DNA from: Alviniconcha marisindica
Taxonomy: Eukaryota > Mollusca > Gastropoda > Provannidae
Reading direction: 5' to 3'
Length of the DNA stretch: 64,000 nt
Assembly (NCBI GenBank): GCA_018857735.1
Contig: JABMCL010002105.1
Span: 186,001-250,000, forward strand
Shown here: positions 34,371 to 48,343 of the stretch, in pieces
How positions within the stretch are numbered: position 1 is the stretch's first letter
Layout: every line of letters starts with the position of its first letter
Translations under genes and position numbers: made by a program
The notes under the pieces: model-generated
What the model was told of the DNA's origin: nothing
Seen by the model: only the letters and a program-made list of their open reading frames with translations
Database searches by the model: none

Positions 34371-34564
34371 TAGATTTGTGACCGGTAGACACGGATATTA
34401 CAACCCTCTGCTTCTTGTCAGTTATAAAGTGTCTGTCTTAATCATGAACCCAAGGATGAAAAACTCTGAAAGCAAAATAGGAGACCAGCTGCTCCACTAC
34501 TTCCAGCAGATTTACTCTTTGACAGTTTGGAGAGATATTGTATGTATACATTTGTTAAGGGCGG

Positions 34565-34568
<4 letters not shown>

Positions 34569-34630
<62 letters not shown>
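34569..34630. repeat. (GT)n microsatellite
   Basis: About 30 GT units. Confidence 0.96.
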
Positions 34631-34686
34631 TTTTTATGTGTATGTATGTGCGTGGCTGCGCGTGCGTGCGTGTTTGTGTGCGTGCG

Positions 34687-34701
34687 TGTGTGTGTGTGTG
34701 T

Positions 34702-34759
<58 letters not shown>

Positions 34760-34764
34760 TGTGT
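34687..34764. repeat. (GT)n microsatellite
   Basis: GT with a GGT slip near 34701, leading directly into a short retroposon. Confidence 0.96.
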
Positions 34765-34870
34765 GAAGGTGATTAATACGCACATCTAAAGCCTTTGAAA
34801 AACGCTCCGGGCTCTTATGAGATGGGGCCTGAGCCATAAATAATCTCTTATTATTTTATATCATTATAAT
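34765..34870 (+). mobile_element. CATAAAT/ATT-tailed short retroposon, copy at 34.8 kb
   Basis: AAAGCCTTTGAAAAACGCTC, then TTATGAGATGGGG, GCCATAAATAATC and a TTATTATT tail. It aligns block by block with 27505-27600. Confidence 0.5.
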
Positions 34871-34977
34871 TATTTTTTACAGCTGCTTTTTGAGTACTGT
34901 CGTTAGAATGTTTGATGACGTAAAATATAAAATGAGCATTTTGTGCCCAAACTGCAAAGAGATAAGTAAGTAATTTG

Positions 34978-35009
34978 CCCAGTCAACCAGTACGATCATA
35001 TCAGGGCGA
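34978..35009 (-). mobile_element. CCCAGTCAACC repeat end, copy 2
   Basis: GCCCAGTCAACCAGTACGAT, then CATATCAGGGCG. Confidence 0.4.
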
Positions 35010-35604
35010 GGCAAAGAGGTAACAATAACAAACAAGGAGGGAAAGAGCCGAAATGCAAGAAAAAGCCCAAACGACACACACCAAATGTATCAAGCCAAAC
35101 ACAAATCTGGCCACATTCAGATCACCGCAGTTGGGTGTACTTCAAAGCCATGTTTGTATAAGGAAGGGTTTTGATCGGATGCTGTGCACGGACGGCGATG
35201 CGAGCGCAGGCAGGCCCAGGCCGTCCGGCCTGCAAACGGCGACCACAACACCACACCGGGTCCTGCCCAAGACGAGTGCAGCAGACAGCAACACGTCCCA
35301 GATGGATGACCTGCCCCATGGAATCCGGTAGCCGCTACATCACACACCAATTCGCTGTCACTGGGGGGATGAGGTTCAAATCTAGCCACCAATCTTAGGC
35401 ACCAGACGAGGTGCGTACCCCCAGTCGTACGCTCGCTTCCTCGGCCGTCGTTGCACCGGAGCTTGTTTAAGTTTATCACAGTTCGTGTTGGAAAATGAAC
35501 ACTCAAAAAAAAGAAAAAGAAAAAAAAAAGGATTTGTTACTTGATTCGCTCCGTAAAACAGACCCACAACGTAGGGACTGTATAGTTGATGTTCGGTACC
35601 TGCA

Positions 35605-35605
<1 letters not shown>
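35010..35605. other. No gene recognised
   Basis: Mixed-composition unassigned sequence. A B-box-like GGTTCAAATCT lies at about 35371, without a matching A box. Confidence 0.5.
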
Positions 35606-35694
<89 letters not shown>

Positions 35695-35698
35695 ACAC
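35606..35698. repeat. (AC)n microsatellite
   Basis: About 40 AC units, starting with CGCA repeats. Confidence 0.97.
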
Positions 35699-35705
35699 TA
35701 AAAAA

Positions 35706-35819
35706 AAAGAACGAAAAGGAGTTCGCAGAAATCTACAGTGTGGGGACCGTGTACACACATTAAATAACAAGAACAAAAAGGAGTTCTCACAAATCTACAG
35801 TGTAGGGACCGTGTATTTC
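35706..35819. repeat. Tandem duplication, about 55-60 bp unit
   Basis: AAGGAGTTCGCAGAAATC and AAGGAGTTCTCACAAATC each run to AGGGACCGTGTA or GGGGACCGTGTA. A weaker third copy lies at about 35528-35585 on the other side of the AC array. Confidence 0.75.
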
Positions 35820-35842
35820 AAAGAGAAGCCTGTGCAGGCTAA

Positions 35843-35886
35843 CGCCCAGTCAGCTATTTAAGTTACGTAGGTTACATCGGGGCGAT
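35843..35886 (-). mobile_element. CCCAGTCAACC repeat end, copy 3
   Basis: CGCCCAGTCAGCTATTTAAG, then ACATCGGGGCG. Confidence 0.35.
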
Positions 35887-36950
35887 CCACTGAAAAGGGT
35901 AAACATATTTTTCGACATTAAAAATAAATAAATAAAATCCGGTCCTTGTTCAAATGTAGAAAACAAAAAACGACAGCAACCCAACAACAAACAAAGAAAA
36001 CAATGTGCGACACCAGAGACACCACTAGCCTTAAAAATGAGAAAATACAGCTCATTATTTTCCTTGAACAAGCTCAATAGAAACAGCAGCGTGGTCTATG
36101 TTTCAAAACACTCATTACAAATCACTCCAGACGCATCAAACTAGTTTTCTTTTGTTTTTTAAGACACAAGCAAACTATACCCCCGAGACCCTCCAAAGCC
36201 ACATCATGAGCTCATTTATGAATCATGCATAAAAAAAAAAATGTACATGTGTATCTTTTTACAAGTTTTTGTTGTACATCACATTAAACTGACGCCCCGC
36301 ACATAAATGACGCCAAGACCCTCACACATAATGAATAGCCCCTTCCCTCTCGGCCCCCCCGCCCCCGTCTTTCTCACATACGAAGTTTGAAATTGCAGTA
36401 AAAGCAAATGACAACGTTTTGACTCGTTTCCTTCCAGCTCACGACTTTGCCTTTAATGTTACAGTCACACACAGACATGAACTAGATCTGAAGAGAACTT
36501 TCTGAAAAACAAACTTTTCGGTTTAATCTTTCCGAAATTGCTGTATTACTGAAATTTGATCATTTTGAACAACCATACAAAGTTTACCGACAAAATACTA
36601 TGTACAGATCAACCTCAAATAATGTGAAGGTAATCAAGTAGTATGATAATAATGTTATCAAGTGGTATGAATAGTGAGAGCTAAACCGAGGTAATATAAT
36701 CATGAAAAGAAAAGAAAAGTGAAAAACCTCTGACTGACCAAGAAAAATAAACAACAAATGTTATCAGGACCGGAAATGCGTCAATTACAAACGAACTGAA
36801 GTCAACTAAAGAAACTATTTCATCGTAGAAAAATTAACAAAACAATATGGCGACAAACAGAGATAGAGAGAGTCCCTCCCCCCAAAAAAATAATGTATAG
36901 AAATATAGACAGATCAATTAAAATCTCTAATTCTCTCTCTCTCTCTGTCA
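35887..36950. other. No gene recognised
   Basis: AT-rich unassigned DNA. Confidence 0.6.

Positions 36951-37599
<649 letters not shown>

Positions 37600-37660
<61 letters not shown>
37600..37660. repeat. (AC)n microsatellite
   Basis: About 27 AC units ending in a short TA run. Confidence 0.97.
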
Positions 37661-37661
<1 letters not shown>

Positions 37662-38936
37662 ATTCGGTAATAAAATAGATAAACAAGAAGAACAACAAAA
37701 CAAAAACAAACGAAACAAAACAAAACGAGAGTTAAATACCCAGCCACACAACGTTAATGCTCACATGGATCATACTACACGTAACACGAGAGACCCAGAG
37801 AAGAAGCTGCTTGTCTGGGAGAGCCAGTCTCGGAGGTCTGGCAGTGGAGGGGCTGAGGCGTGACGACGGCCACTTGAACTCCATCAAGAGCGACGGGCCG
37901 CGACGCCGCAAGCCGTTGTGGCGGTCACTGGTGGTGCCACTGGAGTGGGGGGTTAATACACTCTTATGAATCAACGATGACAAGCAGCCACGACCAGTTA
38001 CTGATCTCCTCGCTCGATGGCATCTTCAACATCTCCGCTTTTAAGGGCTGATAATGAGGATTGTCATCCGACAACAAAGCGGCAGGCTTTGCTTGGCACA
38101 CGTCTGAGACCGGCCATTGTACCCCACAACGCCGGGACTCCATCTGCAGCGCGCTCAATTAGTACCAAATCACGGACAGGACCCCCCCCCCTTTTTTTTT
38201 AAATTTAAAAATAATTCATTTCAAAAACAAAATCAAAAGAACAAGCGCGATATAGGTTGTGCGATTCACGGGCGATTCAAAAATAAAATCTACACTGAAG
38301 GCAAGGCAAGGCAAGGCAAGGCAAGGCAAACCCCGATTCAGTTGATAAAGCTGTTTTTCATTCCTTCTCAAATCTCATGTTAAAATGATGTACTCGGCAG
38401 AAAGTAAATGAGAACTGTGTACAAATGTGAAAGCCTTTCACCGGCGTCTTTTGTCGTCATGAGCACAAGAGTGCCCGTGCCAAGGACCTGGCTGACCCTG
38501 CAGCCGCTGGCACAGAATACACGGTTGCCCCAAACACCTGGTGTGCTCCCAGGGTGTCGCCGGCAAATAAAACAACAGCGGCGTGACTGGCATAGCAGGG
38601 TAGACATCTGCACGTGACACCTGCTGCACTCTGCGACTCTCATGTCTGGATACGCAGCGACATTACAGTATTTGCATACTTTCTTGTTTACGACTAAGGG
38701 GACCTACCAACCCTACATGCTGACAATTACTGGATATTTATTTAGAGCCCTGTCGACTGCGAAGGTCGTGTCAGGCTCAGACAAAACTGATCCAGTCACA
38801 AGTAAAAGACCCATTAGGTGTTCACTACACACCTCAATTTATGCTGAAAGTGGACTGTGGCAAGTGAAGCTGAAGGAGGTGGAGAGGCAGAAGGGCGAAA
38901 TTGGTGGCAATTGATCCACTCTGGTCTTAATTAACA
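37661..38936. other. No gene recognised; repeat-free GC-rich block 37780-38160
   Basis: 37780-38160 carries an NKX2-like CCACTTGAA near 37871 and a SOX-like ACAACAAAG near 38072. Five GGCAA units lie at about 38302-38326. Confidence 0.45.
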
Positions 38937-39010
38937 GAGTTGACTCCGGAGTCAACTCCGAATTCTCAACCCGGGATCTGACTTTCTGCCTCCGCGGTGC
39001 CCCAGCCTGA
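38937..39010 (-). mobile_element. GT-family dispersed repeat fragment with 22-bp perfect palindrome
   Basis: The palindrome at 38937-38958 is built on GAGTTGACTCC and its complement. The following bases on the - strand read GGGGCACCGCGGAGGCAGAA, related to the core of the 57.3-kb repeats. Confidence 0.4.
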
Positions 39011-39591
39011 AGTTCTGTTGGTCTACAAGCAAGCACTCTTCCCCATTTCCTTCTCCCTTTGGGGATGCCAATATCCCTTTCCCGAGCGATACTCGTTTTC
39101 AGTTCACTAAGCCAAGACGGGCAGAGACAAAATGAGTGAGTGAAGGCTGAAACTGAAATGTGCATGCGTGGGAGTAGGGGTGGGGTTAGTGAAAAGCCAT
39201 TGATGCGCTGAAACCAAAAGGCAGGATGGTCGACAGTGCGCGCATGCAGAGAAACGGAAATGTTGAAAAGAGTTCCTACAGTATCTTGTTCACGTTGGGG
39301 CGGCGTACACATGACATCTCATCTAGCAGTCCGACCTATTGTCATCCCTCACTTGCTTTGTCACGATTCCGTTTCTTGGTTCTGATCCTCGGCTCGTCAT
39401 CCCTATTCCTCATGACATCATCTCTCACTCCACTCCCATCGCACCCCCTGATTTGACGGGAGCTGCACAAGGATTATAGTTAAGGAAGTCAAGTGACATG
39501 CTCTGATTAATTAGTTTGTTTATTATCACCCGCTTCCCGGATACTTATTTTACACTGTAAGTTACACACACACATTGCAAACACACCCACT

Positions 39592-39597
<6 letters not shown>
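39011..39597. other. No gene recognised
   Basis: Unassigned sequence. Confidence 0.55.

Positions 39598-39653
<56 letters not shown>
39598..39653. repeat. (AC)n microsatellite
   Basis: About 28 AC units. Confidence 0.97.
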
Positions 39654-39655
<2 letters not shown>

Positions 39656-42600
39656 CATAAAGAAATCCTGACAAGGTTTATGATCTGAACAATCCAACTG
39701 TGAACAGGACACAAAGAGGTGGTGGGGGTGCAAATACCATGGTGCTTTCAAATCGCATAATGGCCAAAACGGGCGTTAGAAAAACAACATGGTAAAAGAG
39801 AAGAAGGAAACGTAAGTACAAAAAGGCACAAAAGAACGGACGTTCTGGAGGAAGGTGAAAGGAAGACTGCCACAAACAACCCCTACCTCACCCCCCCCCT
39901 TCCCCCCCGACCAAACTGGCAAAGAGAAGAAAAAGAACACGTCCAAGAAACCTTTCCGTGCACTATCTTCACTTTCTCTGGTATTAAAGATGAAAGCTCC
40001 CATCCTGTGTCAGATCATTTGCTCGTTACAAGCAAGCATCGACTCTGTCCGACAACACCAAGCTGTTTCGGGTTGGCATTTATTCTCACCACAACACCCG
40101 TTAATCTATGCCTTCGGCAAACAAACCATGTTCAGTTTTTCGCCAATTTAAACTTATGGAACATGCTAGAAAGCCAGTGTTCATTATTACGACAACGGAC
40201 AGAGGAACCTTAAAAACACAGTGGTGCTGGTAGCATCGCACAATTCATTTGTTTCCATCTGCTGATCCATGATCTATTCGTTCCAGGATCGCCCCCCCCC
40301 CCCCCCCCCCCCCAATCAAAATAGCGGCTTTCTTGATGCTTTTACTACAAGCTGTTTGGGATGATGTTTAAAATTAGTTCCACATAGCATAGCCGTAACA
40401 ACCTTACTGAAGAATTGGGGGACACCACCTCCACCACGTCTCGAAAATGATATTGATTTGGTGGGGTGGGAAAAGGCCTCAAGAGCCAGGCGGCCAGCGC
40501 GGGGCGGAGTGAAGAAGCAGGCGGTGGACGCGGTGAACGTGCTGTGCGGGCTGATGGCGGCGTCTTCCGTCACATCGCCATAGATAGCAGCTGCAGGAGG
40601 CGCGTGAGGGCATCAGTCCACCCTTCAATTAAAGCAAGTGCACTTGCACCTCCTCCTCGTGTACAGGAACGTGCACTTACATACTATGTGAGACGTTATG
40701 AATGCGGCCACCACTTCACTTTCATAGCTGATGTTCAAGCTACACAGCAACACACTAAGACAAGTTTTATTTTTGTCCCCCCCCCCCCACTCCCCCGCCG
40801 CCCTCCGTGATGCAAAACGGACACACTGCAAACACAGAAACTACAAAACAAACCTGAACGGGAGAAGTGGGATGGGGAGGGGGAAGAGAACTGTTTCCTT
40901 TTTTAAAATCGCGATGGTATAAAATGGCGCCTTCTGTCTATGTATTAGACAGAGGAAATGAGTCAACAAGCCGTTTGCACCAACAGCGAACACAGCAAAT
41001 GAATAAGCAAAGCTATCACTCACTGGCTCCCATTCACAACGGGAACAGTGATCTTGACGATCGGTCAATGTCACCGGAAACAGTACAAACGTGTAAACTT
41101 CCAAAGAGATTATTATCGTGCAGCTTCAAAGCTCTCGGTTAAACAACGTGAAGCAAAAGAAAACGCCAACGGGCATCTTTGCCGAGGCAGTGTACACAAT
41201 CACGCCCATGCATAATGTGCGTAACAATCATAACAAGTTCCAGTCTGATTATACAACTTAGCTTCACCTTTCTGTTGCCGCTATGACCTGAAAATTCGAT
41301 CCAGGTCACTGAACTGGTGAAAAAAATGTGAAGACCAATCAGTCGGCGGCCTAGAAGTTATCTCACCAGGCGAAGTTATATTAAGTCTAGAAGAAAACCT
41401 CAAAATACACGCCAAGGAGCAGAAAAGCATTACGTCCATGCTACGCAGGTCACCATCACGCAAAGGTTAAAAGATCTCGCTCACACAGTCACTTAGCGAG
41501 CCTGCTGTGAACGACCGCAGGATTGGACGAACACTCACGGCTGTAAGTCAACCAATTCCCATGATACATGCAAGTCAACCAAACAAACGAACAATAACTA
41601 GAGGGCTAGACCCAGCCCCACATCGCACGCAATTGCTCAAGAACAGAGAGACCGTCACCTGCGTTCAATCATGGTGCAACGAGGCTTCCCGCCGCGCGGG
41701 TTATCGCCACTCGCACAGGTTATCTGCCCCTGCGCCATCCGATATAGCGGGAGTTAATGTCGAAGAGAAACCAAGAAGAGAATAAAACGAGCACCAAAAA
41801 TATCAGAGAAGAAACATCGTCAGTGTGAAACTTGTCGGATTGCAGCCTCTGATCTTTAGGGTGCTTACCTTCGGCGAAGACGTTTAGTGCTGTGCTACGG
41901 GGCACACCCCGCGATCTCGGCAAAAGCAAACGATAACTCCAGTGATTGCAGCGTACAGTACGGAATCATATAAAAGACCCAGACATACACCTCTCTTTGT
42001 GAAAACGGGTTAAAATGCCAATTAGAAGAGAAGAAGAAGGCCGAAAGGAAGGATGAATCACACATTGTGACTGCTCTGCTCCGCTCACCCATGCAACGCA
42101 GGGTATCTGCTGTTCGTGAATTGTTTCAGATGCTGAGTACGCAGGCCTTTTTACAACAAGCCGGTGCCGTTTGAAATAAGCGCAGGAAAGAGGCGACCGA
42201 CCGGTGGACAAACCTCTGCTTTGATTCCAGATTCCAGATTCCAGAAGCTGCGGTTGCGTCGCCAGCATGACTCCCCGTTACAGCGATAAACTGCTGCCGG
42301 GACAGCACGACTACGTGGTGCACAACATCCATGAGGAGTCGAAGCTGTACCACTTGTGCGTTTGCAGCCTACCAGACCCCAAAGAGAAGTGCGTTTATAT
42401 GACTAAGGACGGTAGGGCTGGTGAGAGAGATGGTTGAGGGAGCTGGTAGATAAGCACACCGTTGCCTGTTCCTGGAGCGGCAAGAAGCCGAGAAGCAGCC
42501 ACAAGTGGCCACACGCACCTCACGATTAGCCCTGCCTAGAACTTGAAACGCTTGTTTAGCTTGTTTAGACCCTCGCTGACTGACGTGCTGCTTGGCGCTC

Positions 42601-43115
42601 TGTGAAGCCCCATTGTACCACTGCCCGCTCATTGCGCCTACCTGTCCACAGGATCTCGGACTTTCTTTCACAATCGTCAGCATCTACCTTATAGAGGGCT
42701 TCGTCGTCTTTCAGAAAACGCCTACCGCCCTTAAATATACTGAGACTGCACAATAACAATCATAAAGCTTAACGAATGAAACAAGATTTTAACAGCAGTA
42801 TAATGTATTAATTAATCCATACATATATGTGAACGGACACAGCCATTAAACCGATTCAACGGTTAGATGGAGTTCAGACAAACAAAGCCCATGAGAAATC
42901 AGAATTTCTTTCCCGCTGGGTGTCGTGCAAGGACGTGTCAGACGACAAGCTACTGGGTGTCGTGGGGACAGACAGCCCCCGCAGTGTCTGGTATCAGTCT
43001 CCTCTGCCCTCCTCGCAGTCCCCCAGCCCCTGTTGCGTGAGTCTGCTGGCTGCCTGCACAACTCCAAGCCTGTAAGTTGCAGCTGCACGTACGTGCACAA
43101 CCTAAGAAACTTTAT

Positions 43116-43118
<3 letters not shown>
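39654..43118. other. No gene recognised in 3.5 kb
   Basis: Poly-C at about 40289-40313 and 40780-40788. The rest is mixed unassigned sequence with fewer microsatellites than the window average. Short open frames on both strands match nothing known to me. Confidence 0.6.

Positions 43119-43174
<56 letters not shown>
43119..43174. repeat. (AC)n microsatellite
   Basis: About 27 AC units. Confidence 0.97.
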
Positions 43175-44179
43175 AAAGTGACCCAGTGAGCTGTCGCAAA
43201 GAAAGATAAGTCACGACCCTTAAAAATAAAAAAATAAAATAAAAAATCTTTTTTAGCGTACAGCGTTGTCCCTTCCACCCTCAACGACTCCAAGCAAGCA
43301 GACGTCGTTTCTGGCCCGTCCACGTTGGTAGTGAGAAGCAAGACGTGAGAACGACAATCTCAGAAAGCAGGCAAGCTGATGACGAGTGCCAATTACGTCG
43401 CGTGCACCCTGATGCCGGCCCGGAGTCTAAGACACCATGGTGACACCGGAGGGACTCCACGGAGACGGGTTCAGGAGTATGCGGCACGGGCATCCAACGC
43501 AGAAAAGAGCGTAGGACTGGCGCCGAGGGCCTATCGCGTGACGCCAAGCCTGCAAGCGTGGTGCAAAGGCCGACAACCTGTCCATTCCGTCTTCATTAGA
43601 GGCAAGGCTGGGGTGCCAAGGGACACAACTCGAACCGCGGCCATCTTGGACGCTTGTTCAGTAATAGCGAATAATTCTCCCACAACGAATGCAAAGTGGA
43701 GGATGATTATGTGTACGGATATAACCCTAGGGGCAGAGTGGGAGAGATCTGCGCTGGGCCTGGCCGACGATAATTCATATTTCGAGGCAATTAACACAGT
43801 GGAATGATACCCCAGAAATCGATGATGCCTTCCAGCAGACATGTCCGTGATCTCAGATACGGACCTGCATGGACAGCCCTGCATCTGTCAGGGAAAAGGG
43901 GCACTGCCAGGGCAAAGAGCTCTGCACAACGGATTTTCTAACCGTGCAAAACAAGAAAATGCACTTTATTGCTCATGTTGAATCGTTGCCTACCCAACAT
44001 AAACAACCAAACAAAAACAAGCACCCTTATATAAAAATACCACACACACACACACACACACACACGCAAATTATAACACCTCTCGCCACCTCTTCTATGA
44101 CATAATTAAAAATACAACAACAACAAAAACTGTGCATTTTGACAGATAATTATGTTAAATCACAGGTGTATGTGTGGGT
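43175..44179. other. No gene recognised
   Basis: 43370-43860 is GC-rich and repeat-free, with an open frame of 142 codons on the + strand that matches no family I know. A short AC run lies at about 44041-44065. Confidence 0.5.
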
Positions 44180-44460
44180 GTGCGTCAGATCAAAATGACG
44201 TCATACATAACAAGCGTCCTCATGACCCCACAGACACGTCCCGCCTCGTTCCTCACAGGTCGAGAGATACTACCGGACTTACTAGATTTTCCAGATCTGA
44301 CTTGAGCTGCCATCTTTGTCCCGCCGCGACGTCACGCTTTCAAACCGAAACAATCGGGCAAAGCACTTTTCGAACGTGCGCGTCAGACAACGCCGAGCTG
44401 GCCTGGGCCGCCTGGAGGCCTGTCGTGTCGTTTGCATCTAATCTCTGCCGCTACGGTGTT
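44180..44460. promoter_or_regulatory. Candidate cis-regulatory block with a perfect CRE
   Basis: TGACGTCA at 44196-44203, a second GACGTCA core near 44329 and an octamer-like TTTGCATCTAAT at 44431-44442, in a GC-rich, repeat-free stretch. Confidence 0.3.
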
Positions 44461-44614
44461 GAAAAAAAAAGAAAAGAAAAAAAGACAAGCGACGCCTCGA
44501 AACGCATGCAAGTCTTCATTTCTTCAGACAGGTAACACAGAATCTACAGCCAGCAACAGGGACTAACAATGTCATTAATCATCACGCTTTTTTGTATTCC
44601 TTCTCTTTTGAAGG

Positions 44615-45359
<745 letters not shown>

Positions 45360-45366
45360 GGTGTGT

Positions 45367-45416
<50 letters not shown>
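45360..45416. repeat. (GT)n microsatellite
   Basis: About 27 GT units. Confidence 0.97.
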
Positions 45417-45419
<3 letters not shown>

Positions 45420-46015
45420 ATCCAAATAATATGTGCAATCATACACGCAACAGTGAGCGTAACTTGGGATGTCTCTGACATTCATTTGCTTTTCAGACCT
45501 GTGACCTCTACCCACCCACCCAACACACACGCACGCACGCACACACACAGGGGAAAAGATGGAAAGAAAGAAAAGCAGGATAAAAGGAAGAAAGGAGGGA
45601 AACGAAATAGTGGGCCGAAAGGAAGATCGATTTGGGGAGGGGGAAAAACAACAACAACAACGACAACAAAAACCGAGAAAGAAGACTACAACGAACGTAT
45701 ACGTAATAATAATGATACAGCCCTGCCACAGACAAAGTAAGGTGCAAAACACTGGTTTGCCCATTTTTACGCTCCTATAAATCAAATATGGCTAGATACA
45801 AATACATACATGGCTAGATGCCACGGCTAGTACGGCTAGTTACAAAATTTTAATGCAATGTTAACAAAGTAGAACACGCAGGGCATTTTCACCCTCTTTC
45901 AAAGCTACACTAAAAACTCGTATGTTCCACTAAGCTTTCTGATTGATTTGGACATGACAACTGCTAAGCTACCTGTCTCATTGCCTGTCTCATATCCTGT
46001 GTGTGTGCGTGTGCG
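45417..46015. other. No gene recognised
   Basis: Purine-rich stretch at about 45550-45690. GGCTAG is repeated five times at 45788-45841. Confidence 0.5.
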
Positions 46016-46058
46016 GTGCTGTGCTGTGCTGTGCTGTGCTGTGCTGTGCTGTGCTGTG

Positions 46059-46117
<59 letters not shown>
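46016..46117. repeat. (GTGCT)n(GT)n compound microsatellite
   Basis: Nine perfect GTGCT units (46016-46060) run directly into about 28 GT units. Confidence 0.97.
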
Positions 46118-46121
<4 letters not shown>

Positions 46122-47027
46122 CGTTATTTCTTCTGTTAAAATTGTATACAGGAACACCTCAAGCTGAGGTGGAGTCATTTCAGTGGCATCGTTGTGCGTT
46201 AATAAACGAGCTTAATTATAGTAGATTATATCATTTTCCTTTTGCCAAGATTAAAGGGGGCCCGAAGCGAAGACGTAGAAAACGTGCAACTTTTTTTCCC
46301 TTTTACTATGCATTTTTTTTTTTCGCCTTCGAATTTTCTCCTCAGGGCGCAGTTTTGTTATTGGTGGCGGTGGTGGTGGTGGTATATGTGTGTGCGCCTG
46401 CACCCCCCCCCCCCCTCCTCCCCCCGACTCTGCCAACGAAGAGTAGAAAAAGGTTGGCTCGAGATATATTTGGGTCTCTTTTTTTTCTTTTTTTTGGTCC
46501 GGCTCGCTTTTAACTAAACGAGCAAAATGTAATGACTACTTTGTCTGTTCAAGTTTAGTTCATTTCAATTGAAAATAAAAATAAAATCCAGTCTAGGCAG
46601 ATTTGACTCAAATTTCTAACCCCCCCCCCCCCCTACTCTCTCGACAATCGGTTTTGATATGGTGTTAGGGACTTCGGATAGGTTGCACGGAGATAAGCGA
46701 CTGGACCCAACGGTGGTGCTGATAGATCCTCAGCAGTCCTGCTATTTGTATTTATGGCCGGGGACAGTGTCGCGGGCGCTAAGGGAGACAAATGGTCAGG
46801 TTCGCTGGCGGGTCAGAAGCTGTCACGTGTCAAGTCACTCTGCCCCCTCGTGACACGGCCCGCCCGGCGTGACGCTACGTGTGATTTGTGACTTTATTCA
46901 CTCACCAAAAACAATTGCACATACAGTCAGCTAAGCCTTCTGGTCACGAATGGAGATAGTCCAAGAAAGACCAGATAATAGAGCGTTTGTAAACACGTTT
47001 GAGCTTGTGCCGTTGTTGTTGATTCCC
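46118..47027. other. No gene recognised
   Basis: Short C runs near 46404 and 46621. Unassigned. Confidence 0.55.
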
Positions 47028-47065
47028 TGGTGGGGTACTGCGGACGCAGAAATTACCCCCCGATT
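47028..47065 (+). mobile_element. GT-family dispersed repeat fragment
   Basis: GGGGTACTGCGGACGCAGAA and the following CCCC block match the core of the 57.3-kb repeats. Confidence 0.35.
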
Positions 47066-47100
47066 GAGGGGAGTATATGCGTGCATGTGTGTTTCCAGAA

Positions 47101-47101
47101 G

Positions 47102-47161
<60 letters not shown>
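47101..47161. repeat. (GA)n microsatellite
   Basis: About 29 GA units with one slip. Confidence 0.96.
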
Positions 47162-47163
<2 letters not shown>

Positions 47164-47331
47164 GGGTGCGGGGGATTCTCGATGTCGATTCAAGATTACT
47201 TATTATCTCATCAGAGAATTAAGACGTGGCGAAACTGACCAATACGTACACAATAACATATATTTTATATTTTAAACTCAAGAACAGTTATTGAAAATCA
47301 AGTTCATAATAAACAACAGCAATTTACTAAT

Positions 47332-47352
47332 TACACACACACACACACACAC

Positions 47353-47391
<39 letters not shown>
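47332..47391. repeat. (AC)n microsatellite
   Basis: AC with one AACAC slip near 47352. Confidence 0.96.
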
Positions 47392-47394
<3 letters not shown>

Positions 47395-48343
47395 TCTGAC
47401 GTTTGAACTCGATTTATGTGTTCAGAAATGCTATTGACTGCAGAACAAAACTTTCTCACTGTATTTGATGGCAACATCAAAATGTTAGTGCAGGCGTGGA
47501 CGTCATGAGTGGGTGTCGCTTCAATGTACTCGCTTTGCCTGGGAGTCGATTTAGTGAGAATCGCCGAACCCTGTGGTGCCGTATGCATCAACTATTTATG
47601 ATGCACACAGTCGGACTTAGTGGAAGAGACTCAACTTGGCAAATCTGTGGAATGAGCCATTAAGTTTTGCCGCTGTACCACCATCTTGCCCAGAGCACTT
47701 CCTGTTATCACTAGTATCAGCAGGATCAACACGTAGTTAGCTACGCGACGGAGTCAACTGTCAGTCATTGTCCTTTGTAGTAGAGCACTGGCATCAACTG
47801 TGTTATGTTTTTCTAGTTATTCTAGATCTAGGGGAGGGTGATCAGTGTGGGATGTTTCTATTTTTGGTCAGTTAGTTGTTTTAGCGTCAATGTGAAATGT
47901 GTGTATCGCATCGAATACATCCGTCATTAGGGGAAAAACCAAAGGGAGGTAATTCTTCTTTTGAGTATCACAAAATTAATACGATACACTAGGAATTCAG
48001 AATATGGTAGATTCAAATTGCAGTGGTTTGTGTGACTGAGATGTGCATTCTGCATGTTCCAGTCACAACTAAATGATCACAGCTAGGCATGCTCTGCTTG
48101 ATTACGTTACATTGTACCATGAGCAAATTGTAACAAACAGCTGTGCTTTCTCTTTACGGCACGTCAACTAGTCGGCTTCCAGTCACGATTCAGATTATTT
48201 ATTCAATGACTGCATAGTTGCCGCTTTTAGGGAGGAGGAAATGAAAACGATGTTGAAGAATCCGACAGTTCTAGTGAGGAATGGGTAGCCTAAATACTGT
48301 CGCTTCTCGTGATGGGGAGGAAATACGACCATGAGCTGGGCAC
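47392..48343. other. No gene recognised
   Basis: AT-rich, nearly free of simple repeats. Confidence 0.55.

Noticed and set aside
35365..35381. B-box-like GGTTCAAATCT
   Set aside because: No A box at the proper distance and no cloverleaf; an isolated match.
38839..39312. - strand open frame of 157 codons
   Set aside because: It overlaps a dispersed repeat fragment with a palindrome and shows no domain.
43379..43807. Open frame of 142 codons on the + strand
   Set aside because: GC-rich unique DNA with no family motif, no splice or transcript support and an ATG only by chance.
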